A stretch of DNA of 64,000 nt from Paenibacillus cymbidii (GTDB lineage Bacteria; Bacillota; Bacilli; Paenibacillales; NBRC-103111), in assembly GCF_004764705.1 (NCBI RefSeq), contig NZ_SHLX01000002.1:124001-188000 (forward strand), in the 5' to 3' direction. Each line of letters begins with the position of its first letter. Position 1 is the stretch's first letter. This document shows, in pieces, positions 34,962 through 44,003 of this stretch. The notes under the pieces were generated by a model that saw only the letters and a program-made list of their open reading frames with translations, had not been told where the DNA came from and ran no database searches. The translations under genes were made by a program, and so were the position numbers.

Positions 34962-36323
34962 TCAGTCGATCCACCGAACGTCCACTCCGAGTGCCGCCAG
35001 CCGGTCCCAATAGTCCGGGCACGTTTTGGACACGCAGCCCGGGTCGGCAATCGTGATGCCCGGCACGCGAGATCCGATCAACGACAACGCCATCGCCATC
35101 CGGTGATCGTCATGCGAATCGAGCGGCGCCGGCTGCGGCTGACCGGGGTAAACGGTCATGCCGTCCTCGCGCTCGTCCACCCGGATTCCAAGCTTGCGCA
35201 GCTCCGCGCACATCGCCGCAATCCGGTCGCACTCATGCTCGCGAATATGGGCGGCACCGGTCAGCGTGATCGGCCCGTCGGCAAAAACAGCCAACGCCGC
35301 CATCGTCAGCGTCTGGTCCGACCAGCGCCGCATGCTGAGCGTGAAGCCGCCCCGCAGCCGGCTTGCCCCCCGCACCTCGGCAAAATCCGCACCGCACGCA
35401 ACCTCGCAGCCCATACGCTGCAAGGCTTGCAGCACCTCCGCGTCGGGCTGGCTCGTGCGCCGGGCGTCGAGCCCTTCGATGCGAACGCGACCGGCCGTCA
35501 GCGCCGCCAATGCCCAGAAGTAGCCGCATGTCGATACGTCCGGCTCCAGCCGAAGCGACTGCGCACGGTAAGCGCCGACGGGCACAACGATCGTTCGCCC
35601 GTCCGGCGACACTTCCGGCGTTGCGCCGAACGAAGCCATCATCGCAAGCGTGATGCCAACGTAGTCACGCTGTACGACTTCGCCCGCGACGCCGATCGTT
35701 ACCGGGCTCGCGGCGTAAGGCGCAGCGAGCAGCAGCCCGCTGATGAACTGGCTCGAAACGGAGCCGGGCAGCTCCAAGCGGCCGCCGGCCAATCCGTTCG
35801 CACGCAGCGTAAACGGCAACCTGCGCTCCTCCTGCCCGTAATCGAACCGGGCGCCGAGCTCCGTCAGCGCTGCGAGCAGCGGCGCAAGCGGCCTTTCGCT
35901 CAGCCGCCGGCTCCCCGCCAGCTCCCACTCGCCGGCGCTAACCGCCAGCACCGCGGGCAAGAAGCGGGCCAAGATCCCCGAAGCGCCCAAAAAGATCGCT
36001 CCCGCGCGGTTCGGCCATTTGCCGCCGCAGCCCGATACGACGGCCCGTTCCCCGCCCTGCGCAACTTCGACGCCGAGCCGGCGCAGCGCCTCGATGCACC
36101 AGTACGAATCGTCGCTGCGCAAGACGCCACCCAGCTCGCTTTCCCCTTCCGCCAAGGCGGCCATTAACAAGGCGCGGCTGGTCATGCTTTTACTGCCGGG
36201 GACGCGGATTGTCGCTTCGATTGCCGCTGCCGGCGGACCAACAACGACTGCCTGCTTCTCGTTATAAAGCGACCACGGGGACCGGGCTTGCCGGTCCGGT
36301 TGATGCGTGGACTGATTGGACAT
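34962..36323 (-). CDS. aroA: Divergent 3-phosphoshikimate 1-carboxyvinyltransferase (EPSP synthase family)
   Basis: 453 residues. It keeps family marks: PGSKSMTSRALL, LEPDVSTCGYFWA, HIREHECDRI (normally LRxKESDRI), DHRMAMALSLIG and a C-terminal VSKTCPDYWDRL. However, the PEP/glyphosate loop that is normally GNAGTxxR reads GASGILARF here, losing the Asn and Thr. Several other active-site segments are also shifted from the norm. It is probably still an EPSP synthase because aroC follows, but reduced glyphosate binding or a changed substrate is possible. The start ATG has AAAGGAG upstream. It is divergent from a LysR gene. Confidence 0.8.
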   Translation of the reverse strand: MSNQSTHQPDRQARSPWSLYNEKQAVVVGPPAAAIEATIRVPGSKSMTSRALLMAALAEGESELGGVLRSDDSYWCIEALRRLGVEVAQGGERAVVSGCGGKWPNRAGAIFLGASGILARFLPAVLAVSAGEWELAGSRRLSERPLAPLLAALTELGARFDYGQEERRLPFTLRANGLAGGRLELPGSVSSQFISGLLLAAPYAASPVTIGVAGEVVQRDYVGITLAMMASFGATPEVSPDGRTIVVPVGAYRAQSLRLEPDVSTCGYFWALAALTAGRVRIEGLDARRTSQPDAEVLQALQRMGCEVACGADFAEVRGASRLRGGFTLSMRRWSDQTLTMAALAVFADGPITLTGAAHIREHECDRIAAMCAELRKLGIRVDEREDGMTVYPGQPQPAPLDSHDDHRMAMALSLIGSRVPGITIADPGCVSKTCPDYWDRLAALGVDVRWID

Positions 36324-36431
36324 GCCTCCAACACTCCTTTTGCCATGAATCGTTTATCCCGATTATAATGAGCGTATTGAAATAAATGAAATTGGAATAT
36401 TCGCATTCTGACATAGAGGTGATCTATACCT

Positions 36432-37340
36432 GTGGCCAACGCAAAAACAAATCCAACCAATCTGGAAACGTACCGGGTGTTTCTGCATACGGCGCGATGC
36501 GGCAATTTGACCCGGGCCGCCCAGGAGCTGCATCTTACGCAGCCGTCGGTAAGTTACGCGATCAAGCAACTGGAGGAAACGTTCGGCGTCAAGCTGTTTC
36601 ACCGGCTGCCGAAGGGAGTGGAGCTGACGGAGGAAGGGAAGGCGCTGCACGGCTATGTCGAGCTGTCGTTTGCGGCGCTGGAAACCGCAAGCAAACATCT
36701 GCACAACCTGAAGCAGCTGAACGAGGGGGAACTGCGCATCGGAGCGAGCGATTCGCTGATCAAACAGCTGCTGCTGCCACAGTTGAACGCGTTTCACCGG
36801 GAATACCCGGGCATCCGCATCCGGCTGTCGCACGGCAAAACGCCAGAGCTGGCGCAGCGCCTGCGCGAGGGCGCCATCGATTGCGCCGTTGTCCATATGC
36901 CGCTGGACGATGCGCAGCTTGACGTGCTGCCGATCGCCGAATGGGCGACCTGCGTGGTTGTCGGCGAAGCGTATCGCGAGCTGGCACAGCAGCCGCAGCC
37001 GCTGACCGCCGGCGCGCTTGCGGCGCTGCCGCTCATCCTGCTGTCGCCCGGCAGCAGCACCCGGCAGTTCATCGAAGCGTGGTTCGCGGCGAAGGGCGTC
37101 GCGGTGAAGCCGGACATCGAGCTCGGCAGCGTCGATCTGCTGCTCGAATTCGCGCGAACGGGATACGGCGCGGCGTTCGTCAGCCGCGTCTTCACAGAGG
37201 AGGAGCTGCGCAGCGGCAAGCTGTTCGAGCTTGCCCTGCGCGATCCGCTCCCGCCGCAAACAATCGGCCTCGCCGTCAGGCAAGGCCGATCGTTGTCCGC
37301 GGCAGCGCAGCAATTCGTGCAGCTGTTCCGGCATTTGTAA
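36432..37340 (+). CDS. LysR-family transcriptional regulator
   Basis: 302 residues. N-terminal winged HTH (about residues 11-70: NLTRAAQELHLTQPSVSYAIKQLE, FGVKLFHRLPKGVELTEEG) and a periplasmic-binding-like effector domain (ELRIGASDSLIKQLLLP, then LILLSPGSSTRQF). The start is a GTG at 36432 with AGAGGTGAT upstream. It is divergent from aroA-aroC across 108 bp with TATAAT-like hexamers on the aroA side, so it likely regulates that pair, possibly in response to an aromatic or shikimate-type effector. Confidence 0.9.
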   Translation: MANAKTNPTNLETYRVFLHTARCGNLTRAAQELHLTQPSVSYAIKQLEETFGVKLFHRLPKGVELTEEGKALHGYVELSFAALETASKHLHNLKQLNEGELRIGASDSLIKQLLLPQLNAFHREYPGIRIRLSHGKTPELAQRLREGAIDCAVVHMPLDDAQLDVLPIAEWATCVVVGEAYRELAQQPQPLTAGALAALPLILLSPGSSTRQFIEAWFAAKGVAVKPDIELGSVDLLLEFARTGYGAAFVSRVFTEEELRSGKLFELALRDPLPPQTIGLAVRQGRSLSAAAQQFVQLFRHL

Positions 37341-37380
37341 GCCGCTGTTCCGTTCCGGCACTTGTAAGCCGCTGTTCCGG
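37328..37380. repeat. Short direct repeat after the LysR gene
   Basis: TTCCGGCAYTTGTAAGCCG with the following CTGTTCC occurs twice in tandem, the first copy covering the LysR stop codon, with a third decayed copy. It probably arose by slippage. Confidence 0.65.
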
Positions 37381-37394
37381 CTTCTGTAGCGCCG

Positions 37395-39902
37395 CTACCG
37401 CTCCAGCAGCCCGCCTTCGCGCAGCGTCCGGGCCTCCGTGTCGAGCAGCAATGTGCGGATCTCGAATCCGCCCAGCTCCACGCGCTGCTCGAGCCCGAGC
37501 GCCGGCACGCGGACCGTTGTGCCGCGCGCCTCGCCGGTCGGCTCGAACAAACGCAGCACGTACGCGTCGCCGCGCTCCGCCAGCTTCAGCGCCGTCAGCT
37601 GTACGACGCCGTCGTCGAGCTCTACGGCAGCTTGCGGCCGCTCGCCGCCGCCCTGCGGGAAAAACGACAACGCATAAGGCCGCTCCCCTTTTGCCAGCGC
37701 CTCGCGATCTACGGCGGCAAGCCGCTCCCCGGCCGAACCGCCGTTCAACCAGAACGTGTACAACCGCTCCCCTTGGTCGATACGCGGCGAGAACCGGTCC
37801 TGCCGCATGATCGGCCGGTTGCGAATCGGATGCGCGCAGTAACCGGGACTGCGGATGAGCGTCGGCCGCATGACGCCGTCCGCGCAGTCGGAGCCGTACA
37901 CGCCGTCGTTGATGAGCGTCACCGCCATTCCGACCGCTCCGTCCTGCCCTTCCGCCGCAAGCGCGGTCCACTTCTGCGCGACCGCCTCCGCGCCGTCCGC
38001 CGGCAGCCGCTGCACCCCGTACGCCGTCTGGCCCCAATAACGCGAACCGTCCCCCATGACCAGCGTCGGAATCGACAGCTTGGCCATCTTGTCTTTTTCG
38101 TTCCAGAACAGACGCACCTGCACTTCGAGCTCGGTCCCCCGCTTCGGCAGCTTGTAGGTGACGACCGCCGCCGAGTCGCCGTAGGCAAGCAGCGCCTCGA
38201 CCACGGTGCGCACATCCCCGTCCTCGATCACGCGCACGGCCGGCGGCCGCTTGCCGCGCAAGCCGGAGAACGCCGCCGCCCGAGCCGGGGACATCAACGC
38301 GAATCGGCCGATAATCGGGCCGAACCGGTCGGTATCCATCCGCCACGAATCTTCGTTGTCGGCCACGACCAGCGGTTGGAACGCTCCCGCGTCCGGCTGC
38401 AAATACGACACGCCGTTCACCGCGTACCCGTCGATCAACCCCGTCGCCGCATTGAGCTCAACCTCCAGCCCCGACTCATTGCGGAAACGCAGCTTGCCGT
38501 CCCGCTTGGCGAGGCGCGCCTGCGGTTTTTCCGGCAGCACCTCGATGCGGCAATCGAACCGGTTCATCGCCGACGGCGCAAGCTCCGCTTCGAACACGAC
38601 GCGCTTGCGCCAGTCGAGGTTCAGGTTGCTGTGCTCTTTTTCCGCTTGCGAAGGCAGCCGGACACCGTCCCGGTATACGACCGGATTCGAGAACTGCTCC
38701 TCCCAGTTCTGGTCCGCCAGCATGAATTCGCATTCGAACGCGCCGCGCACCGGGAACGGATGCGGGTTGTAGACAAGAATCGGATACTCGCCGTCGCCGG
38801 CTTTCGGCTGGCCCGCCGCCAAGGCAAAAAACGCCCGCGCCTTCACCCGCGCCACCGCCTCCAAACCGTGATCGAGCAGCCGCAGCGAAGCTTCCTCCGC
38901 CGGCTGAATCGACGATCCGGGCAAAATGTCGTGGAACTCCCCCAGCATCAAATCGTGCGTCGCCTCTCGCAGCTCCACCTGCGGATAAACCATTAACCGC
39001 TGCATGGACGCGGCCGCCGCCATTTTTTCCGTCATGAAGAGCTCGTTCTCCAACTGGCGGTGCTTCATCTTCACACGAATCATCGAGGTGTAGCAGCCGA
39101 CGAACCGCGGGTTGAGGTCGTCCGCATGCTCCGGCAGCGAATTGCCGCCCTTCGCCGCCAGCTCGGCGAAATACCGCTCCGGCGTCGAATGCGCAATCTC
39201 GACATCCCCGGTCTCCGCGATCAGCTTGCCGATCCGGTCGAGATCGAGACGCGACGGCCCGCCGCCGTGGTTGCCAACGCCCCAGAGCAGCAGCCCGAGC
39301 TCCTTGTCCGGATGCTCCTGCAGCCATTTCTCCACCTTCTTGTGCGCCGCTCCCAGCAGCGTGTTGTAGCCGCCGGCTATTTGATACGCTGTCACCTTCG
39401 AGCCGTCGAAGCCGACCCAGGCGAATTCCCGGGCGGGGCCGGCCAATCGCCCTTCCGGGCGAAGAAAAATATACGAATCGAAGCCGGCCTTCGCCATGAT
39501 TTGCACCAGGCCGCGCGAATGGCCGAACGAATCGAAATTGATCGTCGTCGTCGGTTCGGCGCCGAATTTGTCGCGGAAATACGCCCGGCCGAGCACAATG
39601 TGCCTGACGATCGATTCGCCCGACGGCATGTTGCAATCCGGCTGCAAATACCAGCCGCCCATCATGTGCCAGCGCCCTTCCCGCACAAGCCGCTGAATGC
39701 GCGCGAACAAGGCCGGCTCGTACTCCTCCACCCAGCGGTACAGCAGCGCCTCGTTGTGGTTGAACACGAACCCTTCATATTCCTCGCAAAAATCGGCCGC
39801 CGCCCGGAACGTCGAAATCGCCGCCGCCGCTCCTTCTTCCCATTCCCACTGCCAGACCGGATCCAGGTGCGCGTTGCAAAGCAAATGCAGCTTTCTGCCC
39901 AT
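37395..39902 (-). CDS. Alpha-mannosidase, glycoside hydrolase family 38
   Basis: 835-residue retaining, zinc-dependent alpha-mannosidase, cytoplasmic (no signal peptide). The GH38 N-terminal domain has the zinc site NAHLDPVWQWEWEEG, the nucleophile Asp in INFDSFGHSRG, WGVGNHGGGPSRLD with more active-site residues, and the second zinc region EFHDILPGSS. A beta-sandwich C-terminal half follows. The ATG at 39902 is 8 nt after AAAGGCGG; an upstream TTG is less likely. It appears to be a single-gene unit; the mannose-containing substrate would have to be imported. Confidence 0.92.
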   Translation of the reverse strand: MGRKLHLLCNAHLDPVWQWEWEEGAAAAISTFRAAADFCEEYEGFVFNHNEALLYRWVEEYEPALFARIQRLVREGRWHMMGGWYLQPDCNMPSGESIVRHIVLGRAYFRDKFGAEPTTTINFDSFGHSRGLVQIMAKAGFDSYIFLRPEGRLAGPAREFAWVGFDGSKVTAYQIAGGYNTLLGAAHKKVEKWLQEHPDKELGLLLWGVGNHGGGPSRLDLDRIGKLIAETGDVEIAHSTPERYFAELAAKGGNSLPEHADDLNPRFVGCYTSMIRVKMKHRQLENELFMTEKMAAAASMQRLMVYPQVELREATHDLMLGEFHDILPGSSIQPAEEASLRLLDHGLEAVARVKARAFFALAAGQPKAGDGEYPILVYNPHPFPVRGAFECEFMLADQNWEEQFSNPVVYRDGVRLPSQAEKEHSNLNLDWRKRVVFEAELAPSAMNRFDCRIEVLPEKPQARLAKRDGKLRFRNESGLEVELNAATGLIDGYAVNGVSYLQPDAGAFQPLVVADNEDSWRMDTDRFGPIIGRFALMSPARAAAFSGLRGKRPPAVRVIEDGDVRTVVEALLAYGDSAAVVTYKLPKRGTELEVQVRLFWNEKDKMAKLSIPTLVMGDGSRYWGQTAYGVQRLPADGAEAVAQKWTALAAEGQDGAVGMAVTLINDGVYGSDCADGVMRPTLIRSPGYCAHPIRNRPIMRQDRFSPRIDQGERLYTFWLNGGSAGERLAAVDREALAKGERPYALSFFPQGGGERPQAAVELDDGVVQLTALKLAERGDAYVLRLFEPTGEARGTTVRVPALGLEQRVELGGFEIRTLLLDTEARTLREGGLLER

Positions 39903-40022
39903 CAAACAAACCGCCTTTCCATTGTCGGATGCCTTCCTCGCGAATCCCCTTCATTGTGGAGCGCAACGGGCGGGAAGTACATGCAGGGGAATCGCAACAT
40001 TTTGCACGAAAATAACATGGGG

Positions 40023-40053
40023 CTTACATTCACGCCGCGTTACTGTTTACAAT
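40023..40053 (+). promoter_or_regulatory. MerR-type promoter of the MerR-methyltransferase gene
   Basis: -35 CTTACA, a 19-nt spacer carrying the dyad TTCACGCCGCGTTACTG, and -10 TACAAT. The over-long spacer with a centred inverted repeat is the hallmark of MerR-controlled promoters. A close match precedes the methyltransferase gene at 41108-41138. Confidence 0.75.
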
Positions 40054-40074
40054 AGGGGGAGGCGGTGGAACGGC

Positions 40075-41088
40075 ATGAATATCAACGAAGCGGCCAAACG
40101 GCTGAACGTTTCGAAGCGGACGATCCGCTTTTACGAGGAAAAAGGGCTGTTGTCCCCGCAGCGGGGCGAGGCCAATTCGTACCGCATCTACACGGAGCGG
40201 GAGCTGTGGCGGCTGCAAACCGTCATCGCGCTGCGGGAAATCGGACTCGGCGTGGAAGAAATCAGGCGGGCGCTCGGAAACGGAGAAGGGGCCGGCGACG
40301 ACGGCGAACTGCTGCGGTATTTGGAAATCCAGCGCGCCCACCTGTTCGCGGCCTGGCTGGAATACAAGGAGCAGCTGAAAACGACGGAAGCCATGATCGA
40401 CGCGGCGCGACGGGAGCGGACATTGCCGCTCGAGCGGCTTCACGCGCTGGCGGACGGGCTGAAGCGTTTGCGGGAAACGCGGAGCAGCTGGAAGGACGTG
40501 TGGGATTTCGACCGCCGGGCTTCCTCCCACGACGTGGAAACGGCGGCCGCGACCGGGCCGTACCCGCACTATGAAGCGACGCTCGATACGATCCATCGCT
40601 GGACCCGGCCGCACGAGGACGAAATCGGGCTCGATATCGGCACGGGAACCGGCAATTTGGCCGGCCGTTTTGCGGCGGGCGGCTGCAAGATGGCGGCGAT
40701 CGACCAGTCGCGCGAAATGCTGACCAAGTGCCGGGAGAAGTTCCCGCAGCTGGAAACGAAGCTGGGCAACGCGATGGCGATTCCTTATCTGGACGGTCAA
40801 TTCGACTTTGCCGTCTCCAGCTTCGCCCTGCACCATCTGACGGACGGGCAGAAGCTGCTGGCGCTGGCGGAAATACGCCGGGTGCTGGGGCCGCGCGGGC
40901 GCATCTGCATCGCCGACTTTATGCTCGGGGAAGAAGACGAGCCGCTTGCAGGTGGCGAAAGCCCGCACGAAGGCTTCATTCCGCCGCTGTCGCTGCTCGC
41001 GGACTGGCTGGAGGACGCCGGCTACGTGGCCAAATGGCAGCGTTTGTCCGGCCTGCTGCACATTGTTTACGCGGTGCCGATCCGGTAA
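40075..41088 (+). CDS. MerR regulator fused to a SAM-dependent methyltransferase
   Basis: 337 residues. The N-terminal MerR HTH (about 1-70) has MNINEAAKRLNVSKRTIRFYEEKGLL in two parts with the typical R-F-Y-E, then a coiled dimerisation helix (about 75-140). The C-terminal half is a class I methyltransferase: motif I LDIGTGTGNLAGRF at about 182, the acidic end of strand 2 in AAIDQSREM, and a FDFAVSSFALHHL strand. So the effector-binding part of a MerR protein is replaced by a methyltransferase. The ATG at 40075 follows GGGGGAGG. It probably controls its own promoter and the one at 41108; whether the enzyme half is active or is a ligand sensor is open. Confidence 0.85.
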   Translation: MNINEAAKRLNVSKRTIRFYEEKGLLSPQRGEANSYRIYTERELWRLQTVIALREIGLGVEEIRRALGNGEGAGDDGELLRYLEIQRAHLFAAWLEYKEQLKTTEAMIDAARRERTLPLERLHALADGLKRLRETRSSWKDVWDFDRRASSHDVETAAATGPYPHYEATLDTIHRWTRPHEDEIGLDIGTGTGNLAGRFAAGGCKMAAIDQSREMLTKCREKFPQLETKLGNAMAIPYLDGQFDFAVSSFALHHLTDGQKLLALAEIRRVLGPRGRICIADFMLGEEDEPLAGGESPHEGFIPPLSLLADWLEDAGYVAKWQRLSGLLHIVYAVPIR

Positions 41089-41107
41089 AATCGTGCCAAA
41101 GAGGGGA

Positions 41108-41138
41108 TTGACCTTCACGCGGCGTGACGGTGTACGTT
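41108..41138 (+). promoter_or_regulatory. Second MerR-type promoter (methyltransferase gene)
   Basis: -35 TTGACC (41108-41113), a 19-nt spacer with the inverted repeat CTTCACG/CGTGACG, and -10 TACGTT (41133-41138). Spacer sequence and length match 40023-40053, so both are likely controlled by the 40075 protein. Confidence 0.75.
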
Positions 41139-41175
41139 TGGTCAGGCAAACGAAAACCGTCATGGAGGGAAAAAC

Positions 41176-41865
41176 ATGCCCAATCATCACCACATTTATC
41201 GGCACGAAGCGGAAAGGTACGACGCGCTGATTGTCAGACAGCCGGACTTGCTCGCGGAGATCCGCTCCATCTGCGACCCGGCCGGCAAAGACATCATTGA
41301 CCTGGGGGCCGGGACGGGAAGATTGACCGTTCCGCTCGCCGGCGTGGCACGATCCATCGTCGCCACGGACGCTTCCGCCGCCATGCTGGAGGTTGCCGAA
41401 GCCAGGCTGAAGCGGCTCCCCCGGCGCAACTGGTCGACGGTCGTCGCCGACAACCGGGCCATTCCGCTGGACGACGGCAGCGCCGATCTGCTCGTATCCG
41501 GCTGGAGCATCAGCTATACGGCGGGCTCGGGCGAAGCCGATTGGGAACGCAATCTTGCGGCCACGATGGGCGAAATCGGGCGCGTGCTGCGTCCCGGCGG
41601 CACGGCGATCATTTTTGAAACGCTGGGCACCGGGGTTGAGACGCCAAGTCCGCCTCCGTTTTTAACCGGTTATTACGCGGCGCTGGAGCGCGACTACGGC
41701 TGCCGCCACCGCTGGATTCGCACCGACTATACGTTTGACGACGCTGCGCAGGCGGCGGAGCTGGCCGGATTTTTTTTCGGCGACGCCATCGCAGCGCAGA
41801 TCGTTTCCCGCGGGTGGCGGACGCTGCCGGAGTGCGCCGGCGTATGGTGGTTCACCGTTTCGTAA
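41176..41865 (+). CDS. Class I SAM-dependent methyltransferase
   Basis: 229 residues. Motif I IDLGAGTGRLTVPLA (about 39-53), the strand 2 acidic residue in IVATDASAAML, and a post-I GSADLLVSGWSIS strand place it in the Methyltransf_11/25 group. The N-terminal HHHIYRHEAERYDALI is typical of small-molecule methyltransferases. A GGAGGG site precedes the ATG. It is driven by the MerR-type promoter at 41108-41138, so it probably belongs to the response of the MerR-methyltransferase fusion upstream. Substrate unknown. Confidence 0.85.
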   Translation: MPNHHHIYRHEAERYDALIVRQPDLLAEIRSICDPAGKDIIDLGAGTGRLTVPLAGVARSIVATDASAAMLEVAEARLKRLPRRNWSTVVADNRAIPLDDGSADLLVSGWSISYTAGSGEADWERNLAATMGEIGRVLRPGGTAIIFETLGTGVETPSPPPFLTGYYAALERDYGCRHRWIRTDYTFDDAAQAAELAGFFFGDAIAAQIVSRGWRTLPECAGVWWFTVS

Positions 41866-41908
41866 CGCGTTGCGGGTATGAAATTTTGCCCCGGGAGGAG
41901 CGCCATCC

Positions 41909-42820
41909 ATGTCGATGCACGAAGTCCGGCAAAGCGGGCCGCAGCTGCAGAGCGCGGTTTGCGGCAGCATAACGATCGGCGACGCGCTGGTCGACATTAT
42001 CGAAGTCAACGTGGAACACCCGCTCGGCACCCGAAGCTGTCCGCCGCATTCGCACACGTGGTACGAAAGCAATTTCGTCTGCGAAGGCGCGATGCGCACC
42101 GGTTTCTTCGGCGGGCCGCTGGAGGAAGCGAAGGCCGGCGACTTTTTCGTCATTCCGCCCGGCATGGAGCATGAGCACCGTTACGACCCGGTGCACCCGC
42201 ACTCCGGCATTTACCTGCGCTGGATGGTAAGGCCGGTTCGGGAGAGCGGCGAGCGAGCCGCCCCCGGCGGGTTCAGCGCATTCGCGACGCTTAACTCGCT
42301 CAAAGATTGGCCGCCCGGCTGCTTGCGCGACGAACACGGGCTCGGCCGGCTGGTCCTGGGCCTGTTCGCCGGCGCCGCAGCCGGGCACTCGCCGCTGCGG
42401 CTGCAGCTCGCTTTTGCCGACTTCCTGCTTGCGCTGGCCGCCGTGCGGCAGCCGCCCGAGCAGCGCGCCCCCGCCGCCGGCAGCCATTCCGACGCGGCGC
42501 TGCTGCGCAAAATCGAGCTTTATCTAAACGACCGGCCGGGCCTGAAATGCAACGTGCACGAGCTGGCCGCATCGCTGCACATGAGCTACGGGCATCTGGC
42601 GCGCAAATACAAGCAATTGACGGGCGGCACCATTGTCGACCGGCTGACGAGCATCCGGCTCGAACGCTCCCGCGAGCTGCTGGAGCGCACCGACAAACCG
42701 ATACGCGAAGTGGCGCAAGTGGCCGGATTTGCCAGCGAATTTTATTTCAGCCGCATCTTCAAGCGCCTGACAGGCGTCAGCCCGCGCGACTACCGCGAAG
42801 GGGCGGCGCGGGAGCGCTGA
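41909..42820 (+). CDS. AraC-family regulator with cupin domain
   Basis: 303 residues: an N-terminal cupin with CPPHSHTWYESNFV and FFVIPPGMEHEH (metal- or ligand-binding histidines), and a C-terminal AraC domain (VHELAASLHMSYGHLARKYK, IREVAQVAGFASEFYFSRIF). The ATG at 41909 follows GGGAGGAG. It lies 43 bases behind the methyltransferase gene on the same strand, and the pentapeptide gene follows 52 bases later, so the three may be one transcript. Targets unknown. Confidence 0.88.
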   Translation: MSMHEVRQSGPQLQSAVCGSITIGDALVDIIEVNVEHPLGTRSCPPHSHTWYESNFVCEGAMRTGFFGGPLEEAKAGDFFVIPPGMEHEHRYDPVHPHSGIYLRWMVRPVRESGERAAPGGFSAFATLNSLKDWPPGCLRDEHGLGRLVLGLFAGAAAGHSPLRLQLAFADFLLALAAVRQPPEQRAPAAGSHSDAALLRKIELYLNDRPGLKCNVHELAASLHMSYGHLARKYKQLTGGTIVDRLTSIRLERSRELLERTDKPIREVAQVAGFASEFYFSRIFKRLTGVSPRDYREGAARER

Positions 42821-42872
42821 CGGAAGCGAGGCGGCGGCCGCCATGAGCCATGAAAAGGAGAACAACCAACCG

Positions 42873-43721
42873 ATGAATCCGCAACCGTACGACCGCTCCG
42901 GCCTGCGGGCCGACTGCGCCCGCTGCTTCGGGCTCTGCTGCGCGGCGCTGCCGTTCGCGCGCTCGGCCGACTTCGCGATCGATAAAGCGGCCGGGAAGCC
43001 CTGCCCGAATTTGTTGGCGGATTTTCGCTGCGGCATTCATGCCGGCTTGCGGGAGCAAGGCTTTCGCGGCTGCACCGTTTACGACTGCTTCGGCGCGGGG
43101 CAGCGGGTGTCGCAGTCGACCTACGGCGGCCGCAGCTGGCGCGAGGCGCCGGAAGCAGCCGCCGCCATGTTTGACGTTTTCCCGGCGGTACGGCACTTGC
43201 ATGAGCTGCTGTGGTATATAGCCGAAGCGATGACGCTGCGGCAAGCGCAAACGATCCATGCGCAGCTCGCCGACGCGTTCGCCGAAACGGAGCGGCTCGC
43301 CCTTATGGACGCCGCAGCACTGCAGGCGCTGGACGTTGCGGCGCACCGGGCCGGCGTCAACGAGCTGCTGCTGCAAGCGAGCGAGCTTGTTCGCGCGGAA
43401 GCGCGGCAGCGGCCGCTCTCCCGCCCCGGGCGGCGGCGGTCCTTCGCGCGAGGCGCCGATCTGGTCGGCGCGAAGCTGCGCGGCGCGGACCTGCAGGGCG
43501 CCAACCTGCGCGGCGCGTATTTGATCGCCGCCGACTTGCGCGGCGCGGATCTGCGCGGCGCCGATCTGATCGGCGCCGATTGCCGCGACGCCGACCTGGG
43601 CGGCGCCGACCTGAGCGCAAGCCTCTTCCTGACGCCGATGCAGCTGCACGGGGCGCGCGGCGACGCCGCCACCAGGCTGCCGCCGGGCCTGGACCGGCCG
43701 GCGCATTGGCCTCTGAGCTGA
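42873..43721 (+). CDS. Cysteine-rich pentapeptide-repeat protein
   Basis: 282 residues. The N-terminal part has eight cysteines in the first 72 residues, starting C-x2-C-x3-C-C at 15-23 then 44, 53, 67 and 72, which looks like a metal or iron-sulfur site. About residues 194-249 are roughly eleven pentapeptide repeats of the A(D/N)LxG type that form a right-handed quadrilateral helix. The start ATG at 42873 has AAGGAG 12 nt upstream; an ATG at 42843 would place that site inside the gene. Such proteins are known in this phylum but their function is not established. Its last codons precede a hairpin at 43736. Confidence 0.8.
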   Translation: MNPQPYDRSGLRADCARCFGLCCAALPFARSADFAIDKAAGKPCPNLLADFRCGIHAGLREQGFRGCTVYDCFGAGQRVSQSTYGGRSWREAPEAAAAMFDVFPAVRHLHELLWYIAEAMTLRQAQTIHAQLADAFAETERLALMDAAALQALDVAAHRAGVNELLLQASELVRAEARQRPLSRPGRRRSFARGADLVGAKLRGADLQGANLRGAYLIAADLRGADLRGADLIGADCRDADLGGADLSASLFLTPMQLHGARGDAATRLPPGLDRPAHWPLS

Positions 43722-43735
43722 CGCCGATGAACGAC

Positions 43736-43785
43736 GAAACGGGCCGGACGCCATCCCGCCAGGGAAGGTATCCGGCCCGCCGTTT
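43736..43785 (+). terminator. Hairpin after the pentapeptide-repeat gene
   Basis: Stem GGGCCGGA/TCCGGCCC with outer AAACGG/CCGTTT pairing, starting 15 bases past the stop. There is only a short T stretch, so efficiency is uncertain. Confidence 0.55.
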
Positions 43786-43808
43786 GCCCCCTCTTCAGCC
43801 GTCTCATC

Positions 43809-44003
43809 CAAAATAGCCCATAAAAAGTGGCCTATTTGCCCCATTTCACCCTTATCATCCCAAATATCCAGTGAAATCATGGCCTATTCGCGCCAAATCG
43901 ACCCGAACTCTGGCATTTTGGCCGAATAGCCAGTGAAATCACTGGCTATTTCGTTACAATCACCCGTTTTTTCCGAAATAGGCCATAAAACATGGCCTAT
44001 TTC
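43809..44003. repeat. Four-hairpin intergenic repeat, copy 3 (inverted)
   Basis: Same element as copies 1, 2 and 4 but in reverse orientation: hairpins at 43809-43837, 43862-43888, about 43924-43952 (AATAGCCAGTGA with TCACTGGCTATT) and 43975-44003. It lies between the convergent genes ending at 43721 and 44444. Confidence 0.9.

Noticed and set aside
43809-44003. Insertion sequence remnants for the four-hairpin elements
   Set aside because: No transposase reading frame, terminal inverted repeat pair or clear target duplication is visible; a non-autonomous element remains possible but unproven.
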